This document shows positions 32,278 through 41,590 of a stretch of 64,000 bases of DNA, piece after piece. A program made the position numbers and the translations under genes. The stretch spans positions 190,463 through 254,462 of the forward strand of contig NZ_FMVF01000005.1 in NCBI RefSeq assembly GCF_900101895.1, given 5' to 3'. Source of the stretch: Flavobacterium caeni (GTDB lineage Bacteria; Bacteroidota; Bacteroidia; Flavobacteriales; Flavobacteriaceae). Numbering within the stretch: the first letter of the stretch is position 1; each line of letters begins with the position of its first letter. The notes under the pieces are model-generated. The model saw only the letters and a list, made by a program, of their open reading frames with translations. It was not told where the DNA came from and did no database searches.

Positions 32278-33339
32278 TTAATTGCCGAAACTCACGTCAT
32301 CGACCCCGACGATGGTCGAAAAGATCTGGTCGGTCACATCGGTCGCGATAAAAATAACGTGCGCGTTCGCGCCCACGCTCGGGAAACTCATCGTCTTGTT
32401 GAGCCATCCCGTAGCGCCGTAATATTCGTCGCCCGCATCGGCCATACCCGGGAATCCGGTACATTGCGTATTGCCGTCGAGCCCGATCAAATTGACGCTG
32501 TTCACCATTTCGGTATACGCGCCGTCGTCGCCATACACGATCACGACAAACGAATCGTCGTACACGCTGCCCACATACTCCTGGAATTCGGCCGACAGGA
32601 AGTTGTAGTTGAAAGTAATCGACGATACCGGTTCGGCGATAGGCCCCACGATCATCACGCTCGAAGCGCCACCAATCGCGTCATCGGCCGAAATCAAATG
32701 GTCGCCCGTAGAAATCGCGCCAAAGTTACTGCCCTCGAACGGTGCCATACAGCCCTGCGGCGAGGTCATGATGTTACCGTCGCCGATGAAGTTCACGCCA
32801 TCGGCACCGTTTTCGAAACCGCCGTTGGTGTCAAAGCTGGCCGGTTGCAAAGCCGATGTCGTATAATTGTAGCTGACTTGTTGGTCGAATCCGTTGCCAC
32901 CGTCGTCTTTCAGGTCGGTGGTCAGGATGATGTCGATGGCCGCATTGGGCTTGAACGCGTGTTTGGGGGTAAACGTAAAGATCGCAAAACCGTTAGAGGC
33001 TTCGTTGACCGAGATTGTCCCGCCCTTGGCCACGTTGTTTTCCTTGACGATGAACGATTCGGTCGTGATCGAACTCAACAGGATCTTGTCGTCGAGAAAG
33101 AACACGATCGGCATGTTCGACGGATACACACGTCCCGATACCGACGGGATGGCCTGCGCGATTTGCAAAGATGCGGCATCGGCCTCGTCCGAAACGGTCG
33201 TGACGCCGCCATTTCCGTTGTTGATGATTTTGTAGGTGGCCGCTTCGGGTGCGGCAGGGGTCGGCATGGTTTCTTCGTCGCTGCTACAGCCCGCGAACAC
33301 CAGCGCGAAAGACGCCAGGAGTAATAGTTGGTTTTTCAT
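32278..33339 (-). CDS. Surface lipoprotein with Ig-like domain and choice-of-anchor-like C-terminal domain
   Basis: This 353-residue protein has a lipoprotein signal (KNQLLLLASFALVFAGCSSDEE, lipobox FAGC with the acidic residues after Cys that go with surface exposure in this phylum). Residues about 65-165 (ASLQIAQAIPSVSGRVYPSN; TFTPKHAFKPNAAIDIILTT) resemble a bacterial Ig-like domain. The second half, from FETNGG-like FDTNGGFENG to VGVDDVSFGN, resembles lectin-like choice-of-anchor domains with FNYNFLSAEFQEYVGSVYDDSF. No enzyme motif. A strong promoter and terminator make it a single-gene unit. Confidence 0.75.
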   Translation of the reverse strand: MKNQLLLLASFALVFAGCSSDEETMPTPAAPEAATYKIINNGNGGVTTVSDEADAASLQIAQAIPSVSGRVYPSNMPIVFFLDDKILLSSITTESFIVKENNVAKGGTISVNEASNGFAIFTFTPKHAFKPNAAIDIILTTDLKDDGGNGFDQQVSYNYTTSALQPASFDTNGGFENGADGVNFIGDGNIMTSPQGCMAPFEGSNFGAISTGDHLISADDAIGGASSVMIVGPIAEPVSSITFNYNFLSAEFQEYVGSVYDDSFVVIVYGDDGAYTEMVNSVNLIGLDGNTQCTGFPGMADAGDEYYGATGWLNKTMSFPSVGANAHVIFIATDVTDQIFSTIVGVDDVSFGN

Positions 33340-33370
33340 AAAAGGGTTGTTTTGAGTGTTTTATGTGTAA

Positions 33371-33402
33371 CAAACCTAAATAAAAATACCCTACCAAAAC
33401 AA
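33371..33402 (-). promoter_or_regulatory. Bacteroidota-type promoter for the Ig-like lipoprotein
   Basis: On the minus strand: TTG (33402-33400), 21 nt, TAGGTTTG (33378-33371). Another TTG gives 16-nt spacing. Confidence 0.6.
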
Positions 33403-33425
33403 CTATTTTTTTACAAGCCAGGTAG

Positions 33426-34151
33426 TTACGGCTGTTTTTGCTCTGCCGATTGGCGCTCCTTGTAAAATTCGATCAACTTTTTACCATAGAACGATTTCGC
33501 GACCTTGGGCGTCATCGATTTTTGGATCGTGTCGAGGTACTTGAGGTGGATGTTCGGGATCTCGGCCAAAGCCAAATACGGCGCCACCTCGAGGTCTTTG
33601 TTGTTGATCGCAAAATTCGTCGTGTACAGGTAAAGACGTTTCAGGTTGGCATCCTGCATACGTTCCAAACTGTCGATGAGTTTAGCGTTGTTGTTAAAGC
33701 GGTAGGCGTTGAGTTTTTGTTCCATCAGTTCGAGGTTCTGGTCGGTGAAACGCGATTTTACCTTTTTGAATTCCTCAAACTTTTCGTTGTTTTTCGAACC
33801 CGTGATCTTTGCCCCAGACAGGAACCTGTCGAGTTCGGTCTCGATCCTGATGTTGCCCGGCTCGACAAAAAACGGCAGGTTGTTGTCGAGCGAGTTGGTC
33901 ACGCCGCGGTCGAGGAACAGGTAAAACATTTGTGGCGAGTCGATGTCAAAGTCGCTCGAAAATTCCGAATTGCCGTCGATCTTGATCGTGTCGATGGCCA
34001 CGAGCGACGTGTCGACGATCTTTTGGATGTACAACGTGCCTTTCATCAGGCCTTTGACATGGCCGGTGATGTGCAGGTTTTTATCGGATTCTTTCTTTTG
34101 ACAGCCGACGAGCAAAAGCACGGCCATGAGCGACAACAGCGAAAATTTCAT
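33426..34151 (-). CDS. DUF4369-type lipoprotein
   Basis: The product of 241 residues (ATG 34151) begins KFSLLSLMAVLLLVGCQKKE, a lipoprotein signal. Residues about 28-135 (ITGHVKGLMKGTLYIQKIVDTSLVAIDTI first, of which ITGHVKGLMKGTLYIQ is the diagnostic part; later FFVEPGNIRIE) match the DUF4369 domain that precedes thioredoxin domains in many Bacteroidota proteins. Here no CxxC thioredoxin domain follows; the C-terminal half is helical and charged. So it is a domain-only relative of thiol-disulfide lipoproteins with unknown function. Confidence 0.8.
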   Translation of the reverse strand: MKFSLLSLMAVLLLVGCQKKESDKNLHITGHVKGLMKGTLYIQKIVDTSLVAIDTIKIDGNSEFSSDFDIDSPQMFYLFLDRGVTNSLDNNLPFFVEPGNIRIETELDRFLSGAKITGSKNNEKFEEFKKVKSRFTDQNLELMEQKLNAYRFNNNAKLIDSLERMQDANLKRLYLYTTNFAINNKDLEVAPYLALAEIPNIHLKYLDTIQKSMTPKVAKSFYGKKLIEFYKERQSAEQKQP

Positions 34152-34196
34152 GTGTATGATTTGACGGCAAAAGTAGTGAATCGGGCAAAACGAACA

Positions 34197-34242
34197 AAGA
34201 GCCAAGACCGTTTCCTCGAAAAAACAGTTTTGGCTCTTGAAG
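34197..34242 (-). terminator. Possible terminator of the M61 peptidase gene
   Basis: AGAGCCAA (from 34198) can pair with TTGGCTCT (to 34240), 8 bp around a long loop of about 26 nt; on the minus strand it is followed by a T-rich tract. Confidence 0.45.
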
Positions 34243-34258
34243 TAAAGCGTTTAAAAAT

Positions 34259-36082
34259 TTATCCTTTCAGCCAGGCCAGTCGCAATTTTTCCTTGCTTTT
34301 GTCCGAGGCTTCCCACGTGGTCGCGTCTTCATACGGCAGTTTGATTTTGCCCGTGAGCGTCTTGGTTTCGCCGTCGCGGTTGATCTTGACTGTGATTGCA
34401 TCGTCCTCTTTCCAGGTCTGGCTGCCCATGATCATGTCGTAAATGTTGTCGAGGTTGTAGGCCGTCCCGTTGATTTCCTGTAAAACATCGCCGCCTTTCA
34501 TGCCCAACGACGTATAGAATTCGGGCAACTCGATTTGCGGCAACACCACGATTTCGCGCGTACTCGGATTCACGGTGATGTACGGCATCTGGCCCTTGAG
34601 GAACGGGTTCCCGGGCACCTTGGTCGCTTTTTGCGTCACGCCCACCTTGGCAAAAAACTGGTCGTAGGGTATGGGCGTTTCGCCGGCCACGTACGTTTGC
34701 AGGAATTCGCCGACTTCGGGATAGGTCAGTTCGACAATCTTGCCGAACAAGGCGCTGTCGTCGAACGGATTGTTCGGGCCAAAGGCCACCGATAACTTTT
34801 GCATCAGGTCTAAAATCCCGCGCTGTCCGCCCGATTTTTCGCGGATGATGATATCGACGCACATCCCAATGAGCGCGCCTTTCTCGTACACGTTCAAATA
34901 TTGGTCTTTGTACGGCTTGTTGAGCACGTTGGCGCTCATTTTTGTAAACGACATCGTGTCGTTCATCATCGAGGCATTGGCGATCTTGCCCGCCATGCGC
35001 GTGTAGAATTCGTCTTCGGTGATGAGCCCCTGGCTGATCTGGAACAGGTTGGCGAAGTATTCGGTCACGCCTTCGTACATCCAAAGGTGTTCAGACATTT
35101 TGGGCGCATTGTAATCAAAAAAGTGGATTTCCTTCGAGTGGATGCTCAGCGGCGTCACGATGTGAAAGAACTCGTGCGACACCACATCCTTGAGCTGTTC
35201 GGCCAGTTGGTCGGCGGGCATCATCTCGGGCATGACCACCGTGGTGGCCGTCGGATGCTCCAAAGCCCCGAATCCGCGTGCGTCCTGGCCTTGCACATCG
35301 GTCAGGTACAACAACACGCTGTATTTTTTGGTCGAATTGAAACTGCCGAGGAATTTCTTTTGCGCCTCGACCATGCGCTTCAAATCGGGCGTGATGCTTT
35401 CGGCGGTAAACACACCCGTAGGCGAATATACGGCCACCATGATTTCCATGTCGTTTACCTTGAACGTCGTGTAGTCGGGTTTGGCATACATGATCGGGTT
35501 TTCGACCAGTTCGGCATAACGCGAAACGGCAAAAACATCCTTGGTGTCGGACGCATCGGTATCGTTCATCGAGGTTGCGCCCCACAACGTTGCGGGATGT
35601 GTCACGGTCAACTGATACGGCACCGCGAGCAGGTTGTCGAAATACCCCACAAACCCGTGCATGTTGAGCAAAAAGTTTTGGCCTTCGAGAATGTTGGTCC
35701 CTGCAGGCGAAAACACATCGTGCGTGTCCTCGATGTCGTAGGTGTCGTTGACCCAGTAGGTGATCTTGGCGAGTTTTTTGGCCTCGCGGATGGTCCAGGA
35801 ATTGTCGTCCATCTTGGCCACCACCAGCGCGTTGCCTTTGGCGTCGTAGGCCTTGAGGTTGTCTACGAATTTACCATAATCGTCCTCGGCGTAGGTTCCG
35901 GGAACAATCTTCGGGATTTTATAGGATACCTCTGCGGCATTAATCTTGGGCGGATGTACGGTCACCATCACTTTGTCGTCCTTGACCGTATTGAGGTCGA
36001 TGGCTACTTTGACATCGGCCGATTGCGCCGCGGCCAGTTGCGAGAAAAAGGCCATAACGGCCGTCAGGATCAGTTGTTTCAT
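34259..36082 (-). CDS. M61 family metallopeptidase with PDZ domain
   Basis: This 607-residue exported protease has a signal peptide (KQLILTAVMAFFSQLAAAQ), a beta-rich N-terminal domain, then VVSHEFFHIVTPLSIHSKEI at about 294-313, the HExxH zinc motif with the glutamate ligand about 24 residues later in LWMYEGVTEYFA. A C-terminal PDZ domain (about 520-590; FYTSLGMKGGDVLQEINGTA) is normal for glycyl-aminopeptidase-like M61 enzymes. It likely degrades peptides in the periplasm or at the surface. Own transcription unit. Confidence 0.92.
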   Translation of the reverse strand: MKQLILTAVMAFFSQLAAAQSADVKVAIDLNTVKDDKVMVTVHPPKINAAEVSYKIPKIVPGTYAEDDYGKFVDNLKAYDAKGNALVVAKMDDNSWTIREAKKLAKITYWVNDTYDIEDTHDVFSPAGTNILEGQNFLLNMHGFVGYFDNLLAVPYQLTVTHPATLWGATSMNDTDASDTKDVFAVSRYAELVENPIMYAKPDYTTFKVNDMEIMVAVYSPTGVFTAESITPDLKRMVEAQKKFLGSFNSTKKYSVLLYLTDVQGQDARGFGALEHPTATTVVMPEMMPADQLAEQLKDVVSHEFFHIVTPLSIHSKEIHFFDYNAPKMSEHLWMYEGVTEYFANLFQISQGLITEDEFYTRMAGKIANASMMNDTMSFTKMSANVLNKPYKDQYLNVYEKGALIGMCVDIIIREKSGGQRGILDLMQKLSVAFGPNNPFDDSALFGKIVELTYPEVGEFLQTYVAGETPIPYDQFFAKVGVTQKATKVPGNPFLKGQMPYITVNPSTREIVVLPQIELPEFYTSLGMKGGDVLQEINGTAYNLDNIYDMIMGSQTWKEDDAITVKINRDGETKTLTGKIKLPYEDATTWEASDKSKEKLRLAWLKG

Positions 36083-36164
36083 CTGGTGTTTAGGATTTTT
36101 GAATCTGTGTGCGAATGTATAAAATAGTTACAGTACGCGCCTGGTTTTTAGTATCGGATTAACA

Positions 36165-36188
36165 ATAAAAAAACCCCCGAAGGAGTTG
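36165..36188 (-). terminator. Terminator overlapping the end of the DUF2805 gene
   Basis: On the minus strand AACTCC, loop TTCG, GGGGTT, then a run of T. It begins right at the stop codon (36189-36191). Confidence 0.7.
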
Positions 36189-36467
36189 TCAATCCATTTT
36201 ATTCTTGATGTAGTATTTGCCGTCGAGCTCGTCGTCAAAGTCATCGAACTTGACCGGTTTGGGTTTGGGTTTGCTTGCCTGCGCCTTTTTCTTCCAGAGT
36301 TCGAAGCGGTCGGCGGTCAATTTGCGTTTCATGATTTCGAGCACTTCCTGCTCAGACAATCCAAATTCCTTTTTGATAATTTCGAACGGATTGCGTTCTT
36401 CCAATGCCAAGGTAACGAGCCGCTGTTGTTGATCGTGGGTCAGCTCGATTCTTTTGTTCTTTCTCAT
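36189..36467 (-). CDS. TIGR03643/DUF2805 family protein
   Basis: This 92-residue basic protein contains LVTLALEERNPFEIIKKEFG followed by LSEQEVLEIMKRKL (residues 17-50), the helix-turn-helix-like core of the DUF2805 family, and FELWKKK. The C-terminal tail is rich in Lys/Pro and then Asp, and is variable in the family. It may bind nucleic acid, but this is inference from the fold pattern. Single gene with its own terminator. Confidence 0.85.
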   Translation of the reverse strand: MRKNKRIELTHDQQQRLVTLALEERNPFEIIKKEFGLSEQEVLEIMKRKLTADRFELWKKKAQASKPKPKPVKFDDFDDELDGKYYIKNKMD

Positions 36468-36565
36468 TAGGTGAAAATCAATTCAGATAATTTTTAGACA
36501 AATGTTGCATTTCCAAGCCAATATTAGTAAAAAAAATAATCACTTTTCAAGCGCCCTGAAAATTT

Positions 36566-37402
36566 TTAAGACGATTCGGGCGGCGTGGCTTTTCGCTTTT
36601 TCTGGAACGGGATCCCAAGCAGGTTTCGCAAGCTGTTGTGCTCTTGCGGCGCCATGTGCGTATCTACGCCATACACGATGTCTTGTTTGCGCAGGACCTT
36701 GAACGTGCCGAACAGCCGGTCCCAGATCGAGAAGATGTTGCCGTAGTTGCTGTCGGTGTACGGCAGTTTGTAATGGTGGTGTATCTTGTGCATGTCGGGC
36801 GACACGATCACCCAGCTCAACAAGCGGTCGACCGCAGGCGGCAAGGCGATGTTGGCATGGTTGAACTGCGAGAACACCACCGAAAGCGATTGGTACAGGA
36901 ACACCATCCACATCGGAGCGCCCACCACGAGCACGCCCAGCGTCGTAAAAACAAAACGTATCACGCTCTCGCCCGGGTGGTGCCGGTTGGCCGATGTCGT
37001 GTCGATCCAGGTATCGGTGTGGTGTATCAAATGAAAACGCCACAAAGGCGCAACCTTGTGCTGTACCCAGTGCGCGAGATAGGCCCCGATGAGATCAAGC
37101 AGCAAAAGACCCAGGATTGCATACAACCAGACGTTCATTTCTGGAAGCCAGTGCAGGATACCAAAACGATGGGCCACGGCGTAATCGGCGGCCATCAACA
37201 AGACAAAGGCGAGCACAAAGTTCACGACAATCGTCGTCAGCGTGAAAAAAATGTTGATCCCCGCGTGGTGCCATTTGCGGTAGTCGAACGAAACCATCGG
37301 CCTGACACTTTCGAGCAACCAGAAAAAGGCGATACCGCCGGCCAGGATAGCCGCGCGGTGCGAAGACGGGATCGTCGAGAAGTAGGCGATGATCGAATCC
37401 AT
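36566..37402 (-). CDS. Sterol desaturase/fatty acid hydroxylase superfamily protein
   Basis: This 278-residue membrane di-iron enzyme shows the histidine clusters of the superfamily: HWVQHKV (about 117-123), RFHLIHHTDTWID, TSANRHHPGE, and HKIHHHYKLPYTDSNYGN (about 219-236) near the C terminus. Four to five hydrophobic helices lie in the first 190 residues. It should hydroxylate or desaturate a lipid, perhaps a carotenoid or fatty acid. The start is ATG 37402; a TTG six codons upstream is less likely. Confidence 0.88.
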   Translation of the reverse strand: MDSIIAYFSTIPSSHRAAILAGGIAFFWLLESVRPMVSFDYRKWHHAGINIFFTLTTIVVNFVLAFVLLMAADYAVAHRFGILHWLPEMNVWLYAILGLLLLDLIGAYLAHWVQHKVAPLWRFHLIHHTDTWIDTTSANRHHPGESVIRFVFTTLGVLVVGAPMWMVFLYQSLSVVFSQFNHANIALPPAVDRLLSWVIVSPDMHKIHHHYKLPYTDSNYGNIFSIWDRLFGTFKVLRKQDIVYGVDTHMAPQEHNSLRNLLGIPFQKKRKATPPESS

Positions 37403-37438
37403 GGAAAAGGTTTGAACCAAATGTACTTTTTTTCCTAT

Positions 37439-38044
37439 TTACTTGATGGTGCGAAATGTTAAATTGATGCGCGGCCCGACGGGTTTGGCCGTTTTGGGGA
37501 TTTGGTGTTTCCAGTGGTGTTGCGTTGCGCCCCGCATCAAAAGCAGGCTTCCGTGTTCGAGCAGGATTTTTTGGGTGGGGTAATCGCCCGAATTGTGACG
37601 CAGGTGAAAAGAACGCGCCGCGCCCAAACTCAGCGATGCGATAACGGGATCGCGCCCGAGTTCTTTTTCGTTGTCGGCGTGCCAGCCGTTGCTGTCGCGT
37701 CCGTCGCGATAACAATTGAGCAGTACGGTCGTGAAATGCACGCCACAAACCGCCTCGACTTGTTCCTTTAAGTGTGCGAGCAACGGTGTCCACCGGTTGG
37801 GTTGCATCACGATGCCCGAATAGCCGTACGGCTTGCCCTCGTTGCCGTACAGTGCCGTCAGTCGGGGTTGGGCATGCTGACGCCCGAACACCGTAATGTC
37901 GTCCTGCCGCCAAGGCGTATCGGCATGCAATCGGTTGAAGCAATCGTTGGCCACATCGGCCGAAAGCCAATTCGGGTGGTATTGGACATCGGCATCTGGA
38001 AGATCAAAAACAACAGGGGAAAATTCAAAAAGCGACATAAGCAA
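37439..38044 (-). CDS. alkB: AlkB-type 2-oxoglutarate/Fe(II)-dependent dioxygenase
   Basis: This 201-residue protein should remove alkyl groups from DNA or RNA bases. Iron ligands are in NGWHADNEKELG (HxD, about 137-148) and in GATQHHWKH (distal His, about 176-184), with the 2-oxoglutarate-binding arginine in RINLTFR near the C terminus. LLNCYRDGRDSNGWH and PVIASLSLGAARSFHLR are typical of ALKBH2/3-like bacterial forms. Monocistronic; no Ada gene nearby. Confidence 0.9.
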   Translation of the reverse strand: MLMSLFEFSPVVFDLPDADVQYHPNWLSADVANDCFNRLHADTPWRQDDITVFGRQHAQPRLTALYGNEGKPYGYSGIVMQPNRWTPLLAHLKEQVEAVCGVHFTTVLLNCYRDGRDSNGWHADNEKELGRDPVIASLSLGAARSFHLRHNSGDYPTQKILLEHGSLLLMRGATQHHWKHQIPKTAKPVGPRINLTFRTIK

Positions 38045-38078
38045 AAATAAAAAAACGGCGGGAACTTTCCGCCGTTTT
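38045..38078 (-). terminator. Terminator of aqpZ
   Basis: A 10-bp stem AAAACGGCGG/CCGCCGTTTT with 7-nt loop; on the minus strand a T-rich tail follows. It lies between aqpZ and alkB. Confidence 0.8.
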
Positions 38079-38099
38079 GCTTTTGGTCACCTGTTGTGG

Positions 38100-38810
38100 T
38101 TAGTCGTCTGTTTCAAAATCGGTCTTGCGCAACAATCCCTTGTAAACCAAACCGCCCACGGCAGCACCGGCAATAGGGGCCACGATGAACAGCCAAACCT
38201 GCTCGAGCGCCCAACCTTGTACGAACACCGCCTGGCTGATGCTGCGCGCCGGATTGACCGATGTATTGGTCACCGGAATACTGATCAGGTGGATCAATGT
38301 CAGCGCAAGGCCAATGGCGATTCCTGCGAACGCCCCGCTGGCACGGTCTTTTTCGGTCGCGCCAAAAATGATGATGATGAACATGAACGTCATTACGAAT
38401 TCGGTCACGAAACACGACATCATATCGTACTTGCCCGGCGAATGGTCGCCGTAGCCGTTGGCGGCAAAATCACCTATGGCGCTGCCGTTGCCCGTCGCAA
38501 TCGCATACAGCACGCCGGCGCCAAAGATACCGCCCAGGATTTGTGCGGCCACATAAGGGAACACGGTCGAGGTTTCGACACGTCCTCCGGCCCAAAGCCC
38601 GATGGTGACCGCGGGGTTAAGGTGCGCGCCAGAAATGCGTCCGAGCGAATACGCAATGGTGAGTACCGTTAAACCGAAAGCAAGCGATACGCCCACAAGA
38701 CCGATACCGATAAAAGGGTCTGACGTGAAATTGGCAGCCAAGACGGCGCTTCCGCAACCGCCCAAAACAAGCCAGAACGTTCCGAGGAATTCTGCTGCAA
38801 ATGTTTTCAT
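38100..38810 (-). CDS. aqpZ: Aquaporin Z (MIP channel)
   Basis: This 236-residue channel has six membrane helices and two half-helices with NPA motifs: [14 protein letters not shown] (about 60-73) and [16 protein letters not shown] (about 182-197), plus the selectivity-filter pattern of water channels ([15 protein letters not shown] in helix 1, Thr-Cys-type loop E with Arg after NPA). It allows osmotic water flow through the inner membrane. Followed by a strong terminator. Confidence 0.94.
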   Translation of the reverse strand: MKTFAAEFLGTFWLVLGGCGSAVLAANFTSDPFIGIGLVGVSLAFGLTVLTIAYSLGRISGAHLNPAVTIGLWAGGRVETSTVFPYVAAQILGGIFGAGVLYAIATGNGSAIGDFAANGYGDHSPGKYDMMSCFVTEFVMTFMFIIIIFGATEKDRASGAFAGIAIGLALTLIHLISIPVTNTSVNPARSISQAVFVQGWALEQVWLFIVAPIAGAAVGGLVYKGLLRKTDFETDD

Positions 38811-38927
38811 GAGGTTTGTTTTTTGGTTAACGACGCAACGGTAGATCCGAGGGTCTTTATCAAAAATAACAAATTATGCGTTCGGATTTAAAAAGCAAAC
38901 GATTGAAAATGAATAAGTAATCAACAG

Positions 38928-40277
38928 TTAGTTTCCAAACATCACCGTAAAAGTACTGCCCATCCCTGGTTCGCTCACCACCGAAATCTTCCCTTTCATG
39001 CTCTCGATTTGCGTCTTGGTCATGAAAAGCCCCACGCCCTTGGCCTCGGGATGTTTGTGAAAAATCTGGTGCATACCAAAGAGTTTGCTGCCGTGTCTGG
39101 CCAGGTCGATGCCGAGCCCGTTGTCGGACACGTGCAGGTAAGTGTGTCCGTTTTTTTGCTCCGTCCAGACCTTGACGATGGGTTTGCGCTCGGGGCTGCG
39201 GTACTTGAGCGCGTTGCCGATCAAATTGTGCAGGATGCTGTCGAGGTAGATTTTCGAGTACGTGATTTGCGGCGCTTGCGAAAAATCGGCCGTGATGGTG
39301 GCTTCCCAGCGGTGGATTTCGCCCTGCAGGGAATCGACAGTTCGATCGAAAAGCGGGGCAAACGCGAGCATTTCCTTTTCTACCGATTTGCGTTTGATGT
39401 GCAGCACTTCCATGAGTTGGTTGAGCGATTCGTTGAGGTTTTGCGCTACCTTTTTGAGCATGTCGAACAACATCTTGTAGTCGTCGACGGTGCTGTTTTC
39501 GTCGGCCGAGGCCACCAACGCGGTAATGTTCGAGGCGGGCGAACGCAAATTGTGCGAGGTGATGCTCGCAAAATCGTTGAGCTGTTGGTTCTGGAACGTG
39601 AGCTCGTCCATCAGGTTTTCCTGGATGATTTTGTCGCGCAGCAATGCTTTGGTCGTACGGCGCAACAGTACATAGGCCGCAAAAAGGCTCAAAAATGTGA
39701 TCCCGGCAAACAGGATGAAGTTGAGGTTGCGTGCCCTTACGTTGGCCTCGGTATGCGCCAAATTGGCTGATAAGGACCGCAATTCCTGTTGCTGGTAGGC
39801 AAGGACACGGTCGCGTATCGAATCCATAATTTCTTTTCCTTTGCCCTTCTTGACCAGCTCTGCCGCCGCGGACATGCCTTGCTCGTTCCGCGCCTTGATG
39901 GTCAGCGCGCTGATTTGTTTCTTGTGCTGGATCAGTCGTTGCAGTGTGTCGATGTGGTGCACGGCCACCGTATCGCCCTCGGTCATGTTCTTGAGTGAAT
40001 CGATCCACATCGAAACATTTTGGTTCCCGTCTTCATAAACCGAAAGATAGTCGCGTTCGCCCGTAATCGTAAAACCGCGCGTTCCGGTCTCAATATCGAT
40101 CGTACTGGAGAGTATTTTTTCGAGCAAGTCGTTGATGTTACTCGTCCGGTTCACCGACAATCGGTTTTGTTTGACCAATTGGGCGCGGTTCCAGGTCGAA
40201 TAGACCAAAATAGAAAAAACGACCAGTATGGTCAAAAAGGTCGCGTCGAGCGCGTTCTTGAGCGTGAGGTTTTTCAT
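38928..40277 (-). CDS. CHASE3-type sensor histidine kinase
   Basis: This 449-residue protein has one helix (ATFLTILVVFSILVYSTW), a periplasmic CHASE3 domain (about 45-185; DIETGTRGFTITGERDYLSVY), a second helix (FILFAGITFLSLFAAYVLL), then the phosphoacceptor segment DFASITSHNLRSPASNITAL with His near 241. The HATPase domain has an N-box (HNLIGNALKYRSPE), DNGLGID and KGVGLFMTKTQIESM. No response regulator lies nearby, so the partner is unknown. The sensed signal is also unknown. Confidence 0.9.
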   Translation of the reverse strand: MKNLTLKNALDATFLTILVVFSILVYSTWNRAQLVKQNRLSVNRTSNINDLLEKILSSTIDIETGTRGFTITGERDYLSVYEDGNQNVSMWIDSLKNMTEGDTVAVHHIDTLQRLIQHKKQISALTIKARNEQGMSAAAELVKKGKGKEIMDSIRDRVLAYQQQELRSLSANLAHTEANVRARNLNFILFAGITFLSLFAAYVLLRRTTKALLRDKIIQENLMDELTFQNQQLNDFASITSHNLRSPASNITALVASADENSTVDDYKMLFDMLKKVAQNLNESLNQLMEVLHIKRKSVEKEMLAFAPLFDRTVDSLQGEIHRWEATITADFSQAPQITYSKIYLDSILHNLIGNALKYRSPERKPIVKVWTEQKNGHTYLHVSDNGLGIDLARHGSKLFGMHQIFHKHPEAKGVGLFMTKTQIESMKGKISVVSEPGMGSTFTVMFGN

Positions 40278-40320
40278 GGTTGTGGTATTTGGGACGGCAA
40301 CCCAGGCGGGCGCGTAGGCG

Positions 40321-40328
40321 CAAAATTA
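40321..40328 (-). promoter_or_regulatory. -7 box TAATTTTG of the CHASE3 kinase gene
   Basis: Matches TAnnTTTG on the minus strand, 43 nt from the ATG; a TTG lies 24 nt upstream, slightly far. Confidence 0.4.
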
Positions 40329-40395
40329 GGCATTGAAGCGGTTGTGGCATTACAAAACAAACGGAAACCTTTACAACCGTTCAACCAAAAAGAAG

Positions 40396-41304
40396 CTATT
40401 TTTTGAACCGCACATTCATCATCACGATGGCCACAATGATGAGCGCGATGCCAAGCCATTGCAAACCGATCACTTTTTCGTCGAGTACAAAATAGGCCAT
40501 CATGACCGATACGGGCAACTCGAGCGCCGAGACGATGCTGCCCAACCCGATGCCCGTCAGCGGAAATCCTGCATTCATCAAAAGCGGCGGGATCACCGTG
40601 CCGAACAGCGCCAGCAGTATGCCCCATTTGTAAAAAATGTCGTAGTTGAACGGTGTGTGCTGTGTGGCCAGAGCAAAAATCAAGACCATCACCGCGCCGC
40701 CGAGCAACATGTACAAACTGCGCTGCGCCGATGAAACACCCACCGCGACACGATTGGCCGTGAACATGGTCGTGGTGAACGATGCCGCCGCAAGTAGCCC
40801 GAGCACCAAGCCGCGCCAATCGAGCTGCGCCGTGCTGTCGATCAGGTTGGTGGCCAGTGCCGTTCCCAGCAACACGACCGCGACGGCCATTAGTTTGATG
40901 TTGGACGGCCGCTTTTTTTCGAGTAGCATTTCGAGCAGCACGCCCATCCATACGGTTTGCATGAGCAGGACAATACCAATCGAAACCGGGATGTATTTGA
41001 CCGCGAGGTAGTAAAAAATGCTCGTCAGTCCGGTAGATGTCCCGGCCACCATGAGCTGGATGATTTCGCGCGGCGAGGCATTGACCACGGCATCGCCTTT
41101 TTTGATTTTGCCGATGGCGTTCAAAAGCAATATCGCCAGGATACCAAGGATGAATTGCGACGCGATGACCTCGGCAGGGGTAAAGGGCAACCCCGAAACA
41201 CCCGTGTCATGGTAGGCCAGTTTGACGAACGTGGCGAGCATGCCGTAACTGGTGGCGCCAAATCCGACGAGAAATACGCCTTTGAGAATTTGATTGTTTG
41301 TCAT
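40396..41304 (-). CDS. EamA/DMT family transporter
   Basis: This 302-residue protein has ten hydrophobic helices in two EamA halves (about 8-145 and 160-298). GATSYGMLATFVKLAYHDTG, VSIGIVLLMQTVWMGVLLE and the second-half LPVSVMMAYFVLDEKV with its glutamate fit the drug/metabolite exporter fold. Substrate is unknown. It is alone, with a -7 box 19 nt before the ATG. Confidence 0.88.
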   Translation of the reverse strand: MTNNQILKGVFLVGFGATSYGMLATFVKLAYHDTGVSGLPFTPAEVIASQFILGILAILLLNAIGKIKKGDAVVNASPREIIQLMVAGTSTGLTSIFYYLAVKYIPVSIGIVLLMQTVWMGVLLEMLLEKKRPSNIKLMAVAVVLLGTALATNLIDSTAQLDWRGLVLGLLAAASFTTTMFTANRVAVGVSSAQRSLYMLLGGAVMVLIFALATQHTPFNYDIFYKWGILLALFGTVIPPLLMNAGFPLTGIGLGSIVSALELPVSVMMAYFVLDEKVIGLQWLGIALIIVAIVMMNVRFKK

Positions 41305-41323
41305 GGGAACGATAAAAAGCGGG

Positions 41324-41331
41324 CAAAGATA
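41324..41331 (-). promoter_or_regulatory. -7 box TATCTTTG of the EamA transporter gene
   Basis: Minus-strand match to TAnnTTTG, 19 nt upstream of ATG 41304; no TTG at the usual distance. Confidence 0.45.
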
Positions 41332-41556
41332 CGCGAATAATACCGACTAAAAAATTCGACGATTTAAGGGTTTGCGCAATAAAATGGAAATCGTATAAAT
41401 ATTGTCGGGAATTATGTAAACCGAAATTTTGGACAATGTTAAATATTTGTACCAGAGACAAAAACGCAACACAACCAGCTTTTTTTACTTTATCAACAAA
41501 AACGATTTGAGACAACGTCGGTGTTCCGAATCACCCGCGAAAAGATCAAATCAAAG

Positions 41557-41590
41557 AAAAAGGGAATGACAATCTTGTTATTCCCTTTTT
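41557..41590. terminator. Terminator overlapping the alpha/beta hydrolase stop
   Basis: An 11-bp perfect stem AAAAAGGGAAT/ATTCCCTTTTT with 12-nt loop and T-runs on both strands. The hydrolase stop codon (41578-41580) lies in the loop-stem junction, so the last codons form half of the hairpin. Confidence 0.75.

Noticed and set aside
34901-36127. 408-codon open frame on the plus strand
   Set aside because: Antisense to the M61 peptidase, with low-complexity His/Val/Arg composition.
41305-41577. Possible small gene or RNA in the 273-nt gap upstream of the EamA gene
   Set aside because: No frame with protein-like composition, no matching promoter-terminator pair on one strand; only the transporter's -7 box and the terminator of the convergent pair are supported.
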